DNA of 64,000 nucleotides, taken from the NCBI RefSeq assembly GCF_016861655.1, contig NZ_BOLN01000011.1, positions 1-64,000 of the forward strand, given 5' to 3'. The DNA comes from Levilactobacillus lanxiensis (lineage in GTDB: Bacteria > Bacillota > Bacilli > Lactobacillales > Lactobacillaceae). The notes beneath the pieces were generated by a model. That model searched no databases. It was not told where the DNA came from and saw only the letters and a program-made list of their open reading frames with translations. The position numbers and the translations under genes were made by a program. Within the stretch, counting starts at the first letter, position 1; each line of letters starts with the position of its first letter. This document shows, one piece after another, positions 1-8,946 of this stretch.

Positions 1-42
1 ATTTGATGATATCTAGTTTTGAGGGAATAAGTTCTCTTATAG

Positions 43-159
<117 letters not shown>

Positions 160-168
160 AAACGTAAG

Positions 169-195
169 GAACCCAGTGATTGGGTTCTTTTTTTA
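169..195 (+). terminator. Rho-independent terminator after 5S rRNA
   Basis: GAACCCA (169-175) pairs with TGGGTTC (181-187), followed by a run of seven or more T. It separates 5S from the tRNA-Thr gene, so the tRNA depends on read-through or on its own promoter. Confidence 0.85.
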
Positions 196-232
196 TTGCC
201 ATTTTCTGCGAAGTTCGCGATAATGGACTTAT

Positions 233-305
233 GCCGCTTTAGCTCAGAAGGTAGAGCGTTTCCATGGTAAGGAAGAGGTCGTTGGTTCAAATCCAATAAG
301 CGGCT
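233..305 (+). tRNA. tRNA-Thr (anticodon GGT)
   Basis: A cloverleaf of 73 nt: acceptor arm GCCGCTT (233-239) pairs with AAGCGGC (298-304), D-arm GCTC/GAGC, anticodon stem TTTCC/GGAAG with loop ATGGTAA giving anticodon GGT (reads ACC), and T-loop GGTTCAAATCC. The discriminator is T and the 3' CCA is not encoded, so it must be added by tRNA nucleotidyltransferase. Confidence 0.93.
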
Positions 306-338
306 TATCAATAAGGAATTGCCGGTTTTCGTTTAGAA

Positions 339-377
339 GGAACCGCACTGGAGTCGTATTCCGGTGCGGTTCCTTTT
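339..377 (+). terminator. Rho-independent terminator after tRNA-Thr
   Basis: GGAACCGCAC (339-348) pairs perfectly with GTGCGGTTCC (364-373), followed by TTTTG. It closes the rRNA/tRNA unit. Confidence 0.85.
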
Positions 378-687
378 GTCTATTGGGACCTGGATTCCAA
401 AAAGTTTGCGCAGATTTTGCGCGTTGTTTTTGAACCGTTTTTGAATTCTTAAAATCGATGATGCCAGTTATGCTGCAAGATATGGTGTGGTGAAGCGACA
501 TCAGAATCTTAATGATCCACTGGGTATTGTGCATTGTTCTAATGCGGAATGAAAGGCAGAATACCAGGATAAACGCCACAGGGTGAATAACTTAGAATAA
601 GAGCAGTTAATGTTATGGGAAGCCTTGTCTTCCTTGCGTTACCGGCTGTATACTTTAGCTGTAACTATTTTTAAGGAGGATGAAATT
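378..687. other. Intergenic stretch without recognisable gene
   Basis: About 310 bases between the tRNA terminator and the first protein gene. Short open frames exist on both strands but none has a ribosome binding site or a recognisable product. It presumably holds the promoter of the following gene; no convincing -35/-10 pair stood out. Confidence 0.5.
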
Positions 688-1473
688 TTGACAACTAAAT
701 GGGGAATTGCGGTTGGCTTGTTACTGGGCTTGCTCAGTACGACTAGCGGATTCGCAGCCACGACGCAACCGGCAAAACAGATGACCGTACATTACCAATC
801 AACGACGGGCAAGACACTCAAACCCGCCAAGCAGATCACGACGACCGGCGCCACGGTTCAGGCTTATGGCAGTCAGTTTAGCGCTAGCGGGACTGGGACT
901 TTTGGTAACGGCGGCACCGGGTACGTTAAAAAGATCAAAGGCTACGTGCCGTTTTCATTGAAGAAGGCCTACAAATACAGTCAAGTGCCTACCAAGGTGA
1001 CCGTGACCTATGTGAAGGAGTCCGTCCTCAATAAGAAAGTGGCTGCGAGTTATCTTAAGCAGTTTAATGCCTATCGGAAGAAACAAGGGGTTCAACCATT
1101 GAAGCACCGGAAGAGCCTGCTGAAAAAGGTGAACGTCCGCGCCCATGAACTCTGGATTCGTGACGACCATGTTCGGCCTAACGGTAAATCCTACAACGCC
1201 AAGATGAGTGGCTATGCCGAGACCATGGCAGAATTGCCAGCCTACTACACACCAGCTGGCATGATGGTTGGGGGTCTTGGTGCCACGCTGGTCTACAACG
1301 CCAAGGGCAACATCACCTACAAGGGCACTGCCCAGACGGCTGTCAACGAGCTGATGACGGTTGATAAGTTGCATCGGAATACGGAACTGAATACTTGGGC
1401 ACATTATAGCCAAGTGGGCTTTAGCTTCGCCTCTGATGGCTCGGCCATGATGGCACAATTATTCCAAATTTAA
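688..1473 (+). CDS. Secreted CAP-domain (SCP-like) protein
   Basis: Start is the TTG at 688, placed 8 nt behind AAGGAGG (673-679); this gives 261 residues that begin with a clear signal peptide (hydrophobic GIAVGLLLGLLSTTSGFAA, cleavage after about residue 24). Residues about 30-110 resemble a MucBP-type beta domain (VHYQS..G..L, GY, VTVTYVK). Residues about 115-261 are a CAP/SCP domain: a QFNAYRKKQG helix, then HVRPNGKS and a C-terminal HYSQVGFSF strand. CAP proteins of lactobacilli are exported and cell-wall associated; a biochemical role is not established. First gene of a run of three exported-protein genes. Confidence 0.8.
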   Translation: MTTKWGIAVGLLLGLLSTTSGFAATTQPAKQMTVHYQSTTGKTLKPAKQITTTGATVQAYGSQFSASGTGTFGNGGTGYVKKIKGYVPFSLKKAYKYSQVPTKVTVTYVKESVLNKKVAASYLKQFNAYRKKQGVQPLKHRKSLLKKVNVRAHELWIRDDHVRPNGKSYNAKMSGYAETMAELPAYYTPAGMMVGGLGATLVYNAKGNITYKGTAQTAVNELMTVDKLHRNTELNTWAHYSQVGFSFASDGSAMMAQLFQI

Positions 1474-1488
1474 GTTAGGAGATCGCAC

Positions 1489-2391
1489 ATGTTTAAGCAA
1501 CTTAGTTTAGGACTTGCTGCCGGTTTAGCAGTCTTGGGGCTGGGCGCAACCGCACAAGCCGCTAGTAACCAGCAACTTGTTTCACAAAAATCGGTGACGC
1601 GGTCTGGTAAAGTGACCGGTAACGTTAAGGGTAAGTTATACGCCTTTAGGACCACTGGCCAGGTGTTAACTTTAACGGCGACTCATCAGTTGAAGAATTA
1701 CCCGCGCACGGCTTGGATCGTTAGCAAGTCTGCGGTTATTCAAAAGGCGAACGGCAAGCAGTATCGGTATAACTACGTGACGTCGACCAGTTCCAAAACT
1801 AAAAAGACGGTGAGTGGCTGGGTCTGGGCGCACTACCTCAAGACGCCCAAGACCGTTAAACTCGGCGCTCCCTATGTGAGTCAGCAGGCAGTGAAGGCCT
1901 GGATGGGGTGCGAGTCGGCCAGTTTACTTGAGGGCCTACACTACAAAGGTGTTTTGACTTCTACCGGGCTGGTCGCCTTTATGAAACACCTACCCCGTAG
2001 TAAAAATAATAATCCCAACAATGGGTTTGCTGGGAGTCCTTATAAGGTCACGCCCGGGGTGTTCCAATCCATTTTCCCTAAACCGTTAGCCAAGTGGGGG
2101 AACCGGTACGAGCCGGTTAAGAATATTAGTGGTGCCAAGTTAGCCCAATTACGCGCACAACTCCGGCTACATAATCCCGTTGTGGTCTATGTGACCTTGC
2201 ACTTTGCCAAGGCCCAGTATGGCCATTACTTCTGGGGGACTGGCATCAACAACAGCCACGTCATGCTGCTCGATGGCTATAAGTCTGGGGCGTACCACGT
2301 GGCCGACCCGAACCATGGTAAATATTGGGTCAGCGCCAAGAAATTTGCGCGGAGTTATAATTACAAACATTTCGCCGTTGCGGTACAGTAA
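1489..2391 (+). CDS. Exported C39-like peptidase family protein
   Basis: 300 residues with a signal peptide ending at TAQA|A (about residue 24), so it is exported. An N-terminal beta-rich region (about 30-115) precedes a C39-like papain-fold domain: putative catalytic Cys141 in GCESASLLEGL, His257 in NSHVMLLDGY and Asp in VADPNHG. Spacing and motifs match the peptidase_C39-like family found widely in lactobacillus secretomes. An AGGAGA ribosome site precedes ATG 1489. It starts 15 bp after the CAP gene and is followed by a paralogue, so the three are probably one operon. Substrate unknown; cleavage of peptides or a non-catalytic cell-wall role are both possible. Confidence 0.8.
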   Translation: MFKQLSLGLAAGLAVLGLGATAQAASNQQLVSQKSVTRSGKVTGNVKGKLYAFRTTGQVLTLTATHQLKNYPRTAWIVSKSAVIQKANGKQYRYNYVTSTSSKTKKTVSGWVWAHYLKTPKTVKLGAPYVSQQAVKAWMGCESASLLEGLHYKGVLTSTGLVAFMKHLPRSKNNNPNNGFAGSPYKVTPGVFQSIFPKPLAKWGNRYEPVKNISGAKLAQLRAQLRLHNPVVVYVTLHFAKAQYGHYFWGTGINNSHVMLLDGYKSGAYHVADPNHGKYWVSAKKFARSYNYKHFAVAVQ

Positions 2392-2408
2392 GAGATAGGA
2401 GAATGAAC

Positions 2409-3260
2409 ATGTCAAAGTGGCCAAAAATTTTTACCGGATTTGTCGTTGCTTTCGGGTTATTGGGACTGAGCCAAGCGGCCAGTGCTAGCAGTTATACCGT
2501 TAAATCTGGTCGAACCTACAATTCCCGCATCGTCCGGAGCAAGGGCTGGCGGTTATGGAACCAGCCGTACACCAAGCAAGCTAAAGCGTTGGGCAAGACG
2601 GGAAAGTTGAGCGGGCAACTGGTCCAAGTGGATCGGGTGGCCAAGCAAGGGAACGACACGTACTTTCAGATCAGCCGGCGCGGGCACAATTACGGTTGGC
2701 TCAACGCCCAGGGATTGAAGACCACCAGTCGTTATGTCCTGCCGTACACCTACACCAGTCAACTTTACCCGCTATACGCGCCCAATGCGTGCGAGGCGGC
2801 TAGTATGAAGATGGCGCTGTCGGTCAAGGGAATTGCGACCAAGACCAGCCTGAAGACCATCATCACTAAGATGCCCAAGGCCAAGACCCCTAGCAAGGGA
2901 TTCGTGGGCAATCCGTACACGGAGAGTCGTCCAGGGGAGACCCGGACCATTTATCCCAAACCGCTAACGGCCTATACCAAAACGTATGATGCGCAGGCCA
3001 AAAATATTACCGGTGCCAGCAAGCAACAGCTGATCACGGAAATCAAACGCGGCAATGCCGTGATTTTCTCAGGGGCTTGGCGCATGCAGGGATTCCGTCC
3101 TTATCACGTTTTAGCGCTTGTTGGGTATCAACATGGTCAATTCTTAGTTGCTGATCCGTACATGAAAAAGAGCTGGCCAAATAAAACTTATTGGACAAAA
3201 TCGTCAAACTTTATGAAGGTGTACCAATCCCGGCATTCACGGGCAATTACGGTACGTTAA
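2409..3260 (+). CDS. Exported C39-like peptidase family protein (paralogue)
   Basis: Paralogue of the preceding gene. Two ATGs are possible (2403, 2409); AGGAGA at 2397-2402 leaves no spacer for the first and 6-7 nt for the second, so 2409 is chosen (283 residues). A signal peptide ends near ASAS. The C39-like domain shows Cys128 in ACEAASMKMAL, a shared SKGFVGNPYT segment, His233 in RPYHVLALVGY and Asp in VADPY. The tandem pair keeps the same order of domains and active-site residues, so it is a gene duplication with both copies apparently intact. A terminator follows. Confidence 0.8.
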   Translation: MSKWPKIFTGFVVAFGLLGLSQAASASSYTVKSGRTYNSRIVRSKGWRLWNQPYTKQAKALGKTGKLSGQLVQVDRVAKQGNDTYFQISRRGHNYGWLNAQGLKTTSRYVLPYTYTSQLYPLYAPNACEAASMKMALSVKGIATKTSLKTIITKMPKAKTPSKGFVGNPYTESRPGETRTIYPKPLTAYTKTYDAQAKNITGASKQQLITEIKRGNAVIFSGAWRMQGFRPYHVLALVGYQHGQFLVADPYMKKSWPNKTYWTKSSNFMKVYQSRHSRAITVR

Positions 3261-3269
3261 TTTAAAAAA

Positions 3270-3305
3270 GGGAATCACCGTTCGAAGGCGGTGGTTCCTT
3301 TTTTG
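3270..3305 (+). terminator. Rho-independent terminator of exported-protein operon
   Basis: GGAATCACCG (3271-3280) pairs with CGGTGGTTCC (3288-3297, one G-T wobble), flanked by an A-run and a T-run. Confidence 0.85.
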
Positions 3306-3414
3306 ATTGTGCACAACGAATTGTGTTTCCTTCTGCGTATCAACCTGATAGGATATTGGTTATCGGAGAGAGAACAACAGACAATTAAATTTAAAAATTT
3401 TGGGGGAAAAGATA

Positions 3415-6400
3415 ATGACACAACACGTACGCACAAGTTTATGGTTAACGGCGGCAGCGACTCTGGTGGGGGCCGGAATGCTGATGACGGATGACCAAAG
3501 TAAGCACGTCTTTGCCGCAACGTTGGACGCCCAACACCGCGTGGTCGAAACGGGTGATTTAAAACCTGGCGACCGGTTGGACAAGGAAATGACCAACACC
3601 TATTTACAAGAAATTGTTTTGCAAGCGCTTAATCGCGAAAATCAAAGCCGAAAAAAATGGCATGAATTTTCTGAAGTAAAAGTACGAGACGTTGCCCATA
3701 TCAAGCGATTGTCCATTTCAACGGAGAATACCATTTACGGGACCAATATTCCGACGGGTGAATTCACCTTGAACGGGTTGAAATACTTTACCGACTTGGA
3801 AGAACTTTCGTTGGATGGGTCCGTTCGGAACTTTGATGACAAGAACCACTTTTCCGCTGGTGAAAAGCCCGTTTGTCAGGGACAGGGGAAAATTACGCGG
3901 CTGAAGCAACTTGAGCGGCTCCACAAGCTAAAGTCAGTCGACCTGAGTAACAACATGATCAGGGACGTTAGCTCGTTGGCTGGATTACCTGAACTGTCGG
4001 TGCTTCGGCTGGAAGGCTGTCGCATCAAAGATTTCTCACCACTGAAGGGAACGAACTTTGAGGTCTTGAAGCTTTCCGGACAGGTTATTACCGAGAACAG
4101 CCGGTTGAAGGGCCAAACGGTCAACGCCCATCTGGACAACGACTTCACCTGGGTCGATGGGACGAAGAAGCAAATGACTGCCGCCCAAGAATTTGGCATC
4201 ACCTCCTACTATCAGGAATACCGCAACGAGCTGGGAGAATGGCAAATGACGACGCGTTTCTACAAGCCACGGTTCAGCGGGGGCAAGGCAACGCCAAACA
4301 CCCAGGATTATGGCTTGGACTTCAAGGATTTAGCTGTCCAGGAAAAGGTGCGGAAGACGGATACGATTGGGGAAGGTAAGGTTGCCAACGCCGGTCAAGA
4401 TAACCGGTACGCTATGATCGGTGAAGTATTAGGGGATGATGGCAAGCCAATTTGGACGTACATTGACACCTACTCATCCCATGTTTATCCAGCGCCGGTC
4501 ACGGTTTCTTACGTTGATGAAAACGGCAAGACCTTGAGCGAGGACGTCGTGTTGAAGGACAATTTAGGTGTGGCGTATACGGCGGAAGAAAAGAAAATTG
4601 CGGGCTACAAACTGAAAAAGGTTGAGGGCCAAGCAAGTGGGACGTTTACCGAGGAAAAGCAAGCTGTGACCTTCGTTTATGAAGCGGATGGAAATGATAG
4701 CGGTTCCAATAGTAGTGATAACAACGGTGATGGTGACACGAACACCGGGAATGGCGACGGCGGTTCCGATGCCGGGAACGGTGATGGCGGTTCCGACGCA
4801 GGGAACGGCGATGGTGGTTCCGATGCTGGGAACGGCGATGGTGGTTCCGATGCTGGGAACGGCGATGGTGGTTCCGATGCTGGGAACGGCGATGGTGGTT
4901 CCGATGCTGGGAACGGCGATGGTGGTTCCGATGCTGGGAACGGCGATGGTGGTTCCGATGCTGGGAACGGCGATGGTGGTTCCGATGCTGGGAACGGTGA
5001 TGGCGGTTCCGACTCTGGGAACGGTGATGGCGGTGCCGGCTCAGGGAATGGCGATGGCGGTTCCGGCTCAGGGAATGGCGATGGCGGCTCCGACTCAGGG
5101 AATGGCGATGGCGGTTCCGACGCTGGAAACGGTGATGGTGGTTCCGACACTGGTAACGGTAACGGCGGCTCTGGCTCAGGCGGTAACGATGGCAACGTGA
5201 CTGGTCCTGGTGGTAGCGGTTCTGGCAACGGCGGTAGTAACGGTGAGGACAATGGTTCTGACGGTTCGGATGGTTCCGGCGATGGCGGTTCTGGTTCTGG
5301 CGGCGGCAATGACGGGGACGAAAATGATACCGGTACAGATGGTTCCGGCAACGGCAATGGTTCCGGTAGCGGGAATGGGAATGGTTCTGGCAATGGAGAT
5401 GGTTCCGGTAACGGAGATGGCTCTGGCAATGGAGACGGCTCTGGCAATGGAGACGGTTCTGGTGATGGAAATGGCTCTGGTAACGGAGACGGTTCCGGCA
5501 ACGGAGATGGTTCCGGCAACGGGAACGGTTCTGGCGACGGGAATGGCTCTGGTAACGGGGATGGCTCTGGCAACGGGAACGGTTCCGGTAACGGAGATGG
5601 CTCTGGCAACGGGGATGGTTCTGGTAACGGAGATGGCTCTGGCAACGGAGATGGTTCCGGTAACGGAGATGGCTCTGGCAACGGGAACGGTTCCGGTAAC
5701 GGAGATGGCTCTGGCAACGGAGATGGCTCTGGCAACGGAGATGGTTCTGGCAACGGGAATGGCTCTGGTAACGGGGACGGTTCTGGCAACGGAGACGGTT
5801 CTGGCAACGGAGACGGTTCTGGCAACGGAGACGGTTCCGGTAACGGGAACGGTTCCGGCAACAGCAATGGTTCCGGTAGTGGGAATGGTTCCGGCAACGG
5901 CAATGGTTCCGGTAACGGAGATGGTTCTGGCAACGGGAACGGTTCCGGCAACGGAGATGGCTCTGGTAGCGGTAATGGTTCCAATACAGGCAATGGCTCT
6001 AACACCGGCAACGGGTCCAACTCAGGCAACAACAACGACACTGGCGTTGGCAACGGTAGTGGTTCTGGCAATAATACCGGTAACCCGGGTGGCAGCGGAA
6101 ATGGCAACACCGGCAATACCGGCGGTTCCGGTTCCAATACGGGCAATGCTAATGGCAGTAACCAGGGCGGTGGGAACACTGGCAATGGTAATGATCACAA
6201 CACCGGCAATAACAACAGTGGTACTGGAACCGGAAACAACACCGGCTCAGGTAACGGCACGACCGACGTTAGCACGGGAACAACTGGCAATGGTACTAGC
6301 AGCGGCGTAACCGGCGAAACTGGCAGCGTGACTGGCACTGAGAATACCGATGATACGGGCGACCAAAACGTTACAGGTTCCGCTGCAGACACGTTAACGG

Positions 6401-6663
6401 GTGGGACGTCATCGACCAACGACGATGCGCCAACCGGGGTAAGTTACAGCGGGTCTGGTTCAACCAGCTCAACGGGTTCAACTGGCGGTAGCGGTTCCGG
6501 CAGTTACGGCCACAGTGGCAATACAATTGGTGGTCAGACTGCGAACGGTGTTTTACCACAGGCCAACGAACAACAGTCATCTGCTGCTTGGTTAGGAGCT
6601 CTGCTAACGGTCATCACGTTAGGTGGCTGGAAACTGGTCAACCGGAAACGACGTCAGAACTAG
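3415..6663 (+). CDS. Giant LRR/MucBP surface adhesin with Gly-Asn-Asp-Ser repeats
   Basis: Start ATG 3415 follows GGGGG with good spacing; product 1082 residues. Order: export signal (about 1-36, VFA|A); leucine-rich repeats of internalin type (about 90-225: [35 protein letters not shown]); a region about 235-355; a MucBP domain (about 360-423, [13 protein letters not shown] to VTFVYE); low-complexity repeats (about 424-1028), first 9-residue GNGDGGSDA units, then 6-residue GNGDGS units; and a C-terminal anchor LPQANE - hydrophobic helix - RKRR. LRR and MucBP domains in lactobacilli mediate host or matrix binding. The sorting motif lacks the usual Thr. Own transcription unit. Confidence 0.88.
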   Translation: MTQHVRTSLWLTAAATLVGAGMLMTDDQSKHVFAATLDAQHRVVETGDLKPGDRLDKEMTNTYLQEIVLQALNRENQSRKKWHEFSEVKVRDVAHIKRLSISTENTIYGTNIPTGEFTLNGLKYFTDLEELSLDGSVRNFDDKNHFSAGEKPVCQGQGKITRLKQLERLHKLKSVDLSNNMIRDVSSLAGLPELSVLRLEGCRIKDFSPLKGTNFEVLKLSGQVITENSRLKGQTVNAHLDNDFTWVDGTKKQMTAAQEFGITSYYQEYRNELGEWQMTTRFYKPRFSGGKATPNTQDYGLDFKDLAVQEKVRKTDTIGEGKVANAGQDNRYAMIGEVLGDDGKPIWTYIDTYSSHVYPAPVTVSYVDENGKTLSEDVVLKDNLGVAYTAEEKKIAGYKLKKVEGQASGTFTEEKQAVTFVYEADGNDSGSNSSDNNGDGDTNTGNGDGGSDAGNGDGGSDAGNGDGGSDAGNGDGGSDAGNGDGGSDAGNGDGGSDAGNGDGGSDAGNGDGGSDAGNGDGGSDAGNGDGGSDSGNGDGGAGSGNGDGGSGSGNGDGGSDSGNGDGGSDAGNGDGGSDTGNGNGGSGSGGNDGNVTGPGGSGSGNGGSNGEDNGSDGSDGSGDGGSGSGGGNDGDENDTGTDGSGNGNGSGSGNGNGSGNGDGSGNGDGSGNGDGSGNGDGSGDGNGSGNGDGSGNGDGSGNGNGSGDGNGSGNGDGSGNGNGSGNGDGSGNGDGSGNGDGSGNGDGSGNGDGSGNGNGSGNGDGSGNGDGSGNGDGSGNGNGSGNGDGSGNGDGSGNGDGSGNGDGSGNGNGSGNSNGSGSGNGSGNGNGSGNGDGSGNGNGSGNGDGSGSGNGSNTGNGSNTGNGSNSGNNNDTGVGNGSGSGNNTGNPGGSGNGNTGNTGGSGSNTGNANGSNQGGGNTGNGNDHNTGNNNSGTGTGNNTGSGNGTTDVSTGTTGNGTSSGVTGETGSVTGTENTDDTGDQNVTGSAADTLTGGTSSTNDDAPTGVSYSGSGSTSSTGSTGGSGSGSYGHSGNTIGGQTANGVLPQANEQQSSAAWLGALLTVITLGGWKLVNRKRRQN
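4747..5155 (+). repeat. 27-nt tandem coding repeat (GNGDGGSDA units)
   Basis: About 15 back-to-back 27-nt units inside the adhesin gene encode GNGDGGSDA and close variants. Several consecutive central units are identical at the nucleotide level, which points to recent expansion by slippage or unequal recombination. Copy number is in frame (multiple of 3), so changes alter stalk length without breaking the gene. Confidence 0.9.
5340..5980 (+). repeat. 18-nt tandem coding repeat (GNGDGS units)
   Basis: About 35 units of 18 nt encode [12 protein letters not shown] or GDGNGS. Codons for Gly and Ser alternate between synonyms (GGT/GGC, TCT/TCC), so units are less uniform than the upstream 27-nt block and the array appears older or diversified. 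All changes keep frame. Confidence 0.88.
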
Positions 6664-6788
6664 CAGGGTAACACGCAGAATAGAAGTGTTAGGCATTACT
6701 GAAAAAATAGAAGTTGAGCAGAATATAAGTCCAATGATTACCTGATGTAGTGAAAGACGAAAATTTGGAAAATTATGGGAGGCTGGCT

Positions 6789-6974
6789 ATGAGATCAAAG
6801 AAGCCGACAGCACCGGTTGCTGGGATAACGACCGGGCAGGGTGGCAAAATGGCACCAGCTAAGGATGCGCACAAGTCGTTGCGGACTGGGGGAGTCCCGC
6901 TACGACAACCAGCGACACCGTTGGTTTGGCTGGGAACACTGTTGGCGGTGCTACGGGGGCGCCAACAAAAATAA
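6789..6974 (+). CDS. Small ORF resembling a sorting-signal remnant
   Basis: Sixty-one codons from ATG 6789, preceded by GGGAGG (6778-6783). The product is Lys/Thr-rich, with one hydrophobic stretch (PLVWLGTLLAVL) and a positively charged end (RGRQQK), the pattern of a cell-wall sorting signal but without an LPxTG-like motif and without an export signal. It may be the degraded 3' end of another anchored surface protein next to the adhesin, or a genuine small membrane peptide. It lies 125 bp after the adhesin stop and before a shared terminator. Confidence 0.4.
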   Translation: MRSKKPTAPVAGITTGQGGKMAPAKDAHKSLRTGGVPLRQPATPLVWLGTLLAVLRGRQQK

Positions 6975-7017
6975 GTGAAGTAAGATAAGCGCTAGCAACG
7001 CCAAAGAGTAGGAAAAA

Positions 7018-7058
7018 TAAAAGGTATGGCCGTCAGTCGACGAGGCCATACCTTTTTT
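7018..7058. terminator. Bidirectional terminator
   Basis: AAAGGTATGGCC pairs with GGCCATACCTTT around an 11-nt loop, with an A-run before and a T-run after. It serves the + strand surface-protein genes and the convergent NUDIX gene. Confidence 0.85.
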
Positions 7059-7062
7059 GATG

Positions 7063-7593
7063 TCACGAATTAATTTGACTGTGTTGCTGGATGTGCGCCC
7101 AGGCGCGTTGAAGTTCCTGGGTGTAGGCGTTGAAGCCAATTTGTTTGAGATGTTCGTGGGCGGTTGGGAGATCAAAGTAGGCGACTCGCTGGAGTTCTTC
7201 CGTTTGAATCGTCAGTGCGCTTGCTGGTTGGTCTGTTTGAAAGGCGAACCAGGCTTCGATCCAGTTAGAATGGGGCTGGAGTAAGTAGTTATCCGCCGGT
7301 GTGACCGGTAAATCCAGTCCCAGTTCCTCTGACATTTCACGGTGCATGGCAGCCGTAATGGTTTCGCCAGCGACCACGGAACCCCCAACGGAGCAGTCCC
7401 AGCAATCGGGAAAGTTCAGCTTGTTGGGCGACCGTTTTTGTAAGAGCACGTCGCCGGCTGGATTAAAAATAAAGGCGTCCACGACCAGGTGAAATTCCCC
7501 GGCTCGCACGGGATTACGTCGCTGTTGTTGGCCGACGCGTTGTAGGCGCCGATTATAAATATCCCAATACTCACTTAAACGATCCGCGGCCAT
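7063..7593 (-). CDS. NUDIX hydrolase
   Basis: 176 residues from ATG at 7593, which sits 9 nt behind AAGGAG (7608-7603); the in-frame ATG at 7602 touches the ribosome site and is rejected. The complete Nudix box is present: G-SVVAG-E-TITAAMH-RE-M-S-EE-L-G-L, near residues 70-92. Family members hydrolyse nucleoside-diphosphate-linked compounds; the N-terminal DIYNRRLQRVG segment and overall length resemble the isopentenyl-diphosphate isomerase/ADP-ribose-like NUDIX group in Firmicutes, but the substrate cannot be told. Single gene, ending at a terminator shared with the adhesin side. Confidence 0.88.
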   Translation of the reverse strand: MAADRLSEYWDIYNRRLQRVGQQQRRNPVRAGEFHLVVDAFIFNPAGDVLLQKRSPNKLNFPDCWDCSVGGSVVAGETITAAMHREMSEELGLDLPVTPADNYLLQPHSNWIEAWFAFQTDQPASALTIQTEELQRVAYFDLPTAHEHLKQIGFNAYTQELQRAWAHIQQHSQINS

Positions 7594-7670
7594 GCCGGTC
7601 ATCTCCTTACCTTTTAGTCTAGCGTACCACTTTTAGGACAAAACGTTGACTGTTAAATTGACTGAATGGG

Positions 7671-8309
7671 TTAGGCTTCATCGTAGCGGGTAATCTCAAA
7701 CTGGTGATTTTCGTATTTAGCCATATAGACGTCCCGCACGTTCTGAACGTCGTGTTGCTTCAGCTGCGCCAGAAGCCAGGTTTCATCGTGGCTCATCAAT
7801 TCCAAAACGTCGTAGTCAATCTGCCCATCCACGATGACGGGGTAGCGAATGGAGCCGTCACCCTGCCGAAGCACGGTCAGACTCCCATTTTGCTCGACGA
7901 TAGCCCGTTTAACATCATCAATCTGGTAAACGCCCGCCGTTCGGAGTTTGAAATCAATTTCCTTGGCAGATAAATTGGCCTTTAAACAGTTATGGACGAG
8001 TAGCTGGCCGTTACGAATCACCGTGATGGGACCACCGTCAATGAATTTGCCAACGGCCCGGACGTGAATCTTGAGGTAGCGGGTGACCAATATCAGCAGT
8101 GACCAAATCAGCAACACCATAATGAACTGGATTAAGGTCACGGCCGAGTTATAGATGACCCCACCAACGATTCCCCCTAAAACATAGTTCTGCACTTGGT
8201 CGATAGCGGAGGTGGGGGCCAGGTTACCCTTCCCCGAAAAATTAATCAGGAGAGTCATAAAAATAAAACCAACCAGCAGTTTAACGAAAACATCTGAATA
8301 AACGAACAT
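7671..8309 (-). CDS. DUF421 (YetF-like) membrane protein
   Basis: 212 residues with three hydrophobic segments in the first about 85 (FVKLLVGFIFMTLLINF, YVLGGIVGGVIYNS, LIQFIMVLLIWSLLILV), then a soluble DUF421 domain starting at GGPITVIRNGQLL and running through LRTAGVYQIDDVKRAIVEQNG to the end. Members sit in the membrane; related YetF proteins are known from sporulating bacilli but the molecular role is not established. It follows the DUF3290 gene after 3 bp, the usual pairing in lactobacilli, so the two products likely form a complex. Confidence 0.85.
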   Translation of the reverse strand: MFVYSDVFVKLLVGFIFMTLLINFSGKGNLAPTSAIDQVQNYVLGGIVGGVIYNSAVTLIQFIMVLLIWSLLILVTRYLKIHVRAVGKFIDGGPITVIRNGQLLVHNCLKANLSAKEIDFKLRTAGVYQIDDVKRAIVEQNGSLTVLRQGDGSIRYPVIVDGQIDYDVLELMSHDETWLLAQLKQHDVQNVRDVYMAKYENHQFEITRYDEA

Positions 8310-8312
8310 AGC

Positions 8313-8759
8313 TTACTCCTTTATAAGTGTGATTTTCGGCCGGTGTAATTGGACCTTTTCCAAAACGTAGGCGGACCCATCGGCGTTGTAATCCAACCGG
8401 TAGTAGCCTTGCGGGGCCTTGATCAATAAATTGGTATTCGTATTGGTCGCATTGACCGCCAACTGCGCGGGTTTTACGTGGAGCTGCTTGGCGACGGTCG
8501 TGACGGTACTGGTAATCTCACCAGTCTGTTCGGTTGCCGACCGTAAGGAGACCAGACTGTTGATTTGAAAGCCCAGCACGAGTAAAAGTAGGGTCCCGGT
8601 AATAATACTCATATCTTTATATTTGACGTTCCACCGGTGGCGTAAGTAGTAAACGAACAACCCAATGAAAACAATCAAGAGGGCAATTAATAGGCCGATG
8701 CGGGCGTATTGCCAGGTGTTGTGATGATTGGTTAGATACCCATAAGTATAGAATGTCAT
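8313..8759 (-). CDS. DUF3290 family membrane protein
   Basis: 148 residues: a first transmembrane helix (ARIGLLIALLIVFIGLFVYYL), a second (MSIITGTLLLLVLGFQINSLV), then an extracytoplasmic-looking domain of about 85 residues. The arrangement and length match DUF3290. First gene of a two-gene operon with the DUF421 protein. Function unknown; constant co-occurrence suggests a joint envelope-stress or transport role (inference). Confidence 0.82.
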   Translation of the reverse strand: MTFYTYGYLTNHHNTWQYARIGLLIALLIVFIGLFVYYLRHRWNVKYKDMSIITGTLLLLVLGFQINSLVSLRSATEQTGEITSTVTTVAKQLHVKPAQLAVNATNTNTNLLIKAPQGYYRLDYNADGSAYVLEKVQLHRPKITLIKE

Positions 8760-8881
8760 CGTGTACTCCCTTCAATAGTTACTAGGGGTTATTTTATCAC
8801 GAAATGGCGGTGGCGGGTCGGACCACGTTTGCGGAGAAGTCGTTTCAAGTGTTCGATATTAAACTGACTTGGCAACCTAGC

Positions 8882-8918
8882 AATTAATATTTTAATTAAG
8901 AAATGATTAGAGTATAAT
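8882..8918 (+). promoter_or_regulatory. Promoter with overlapping inverted repeat before MFS gene
   Basis: TATAAT at 8913-8918 is a good -10. The -35 is poor and coincides with an inverted repeat AATTAA-N4-TTAATT (8882-8897), a plausible repressor operator. No regulator gene is adjacent. Confidence 0.45.
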
Positions 8919-8946
8919 GAGAATATTTACATTAGGAGGGACCACC

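Noticed and set aside
4747-5980. CRISPR-like regular repeats
   Set aside because: Units are contiguous coding repeats without unique spacers, and no cas genes are present.
4677-6185. 502-codon Pro/Glu-rich open frame on the minus strand inside the adhesin gene
   Set aside because: It mirrors the Gly/Ser/Asn/Asp codon repeats of the real gene; no ribosome site and no independent domain.
4679-6310. Long +1-shifted Met/Val/Ala-rich frames over the adhesin repeats
   Set aside because: Low-complexity frames created by the 18- and 27-nt periodic repeats, not separate genes.
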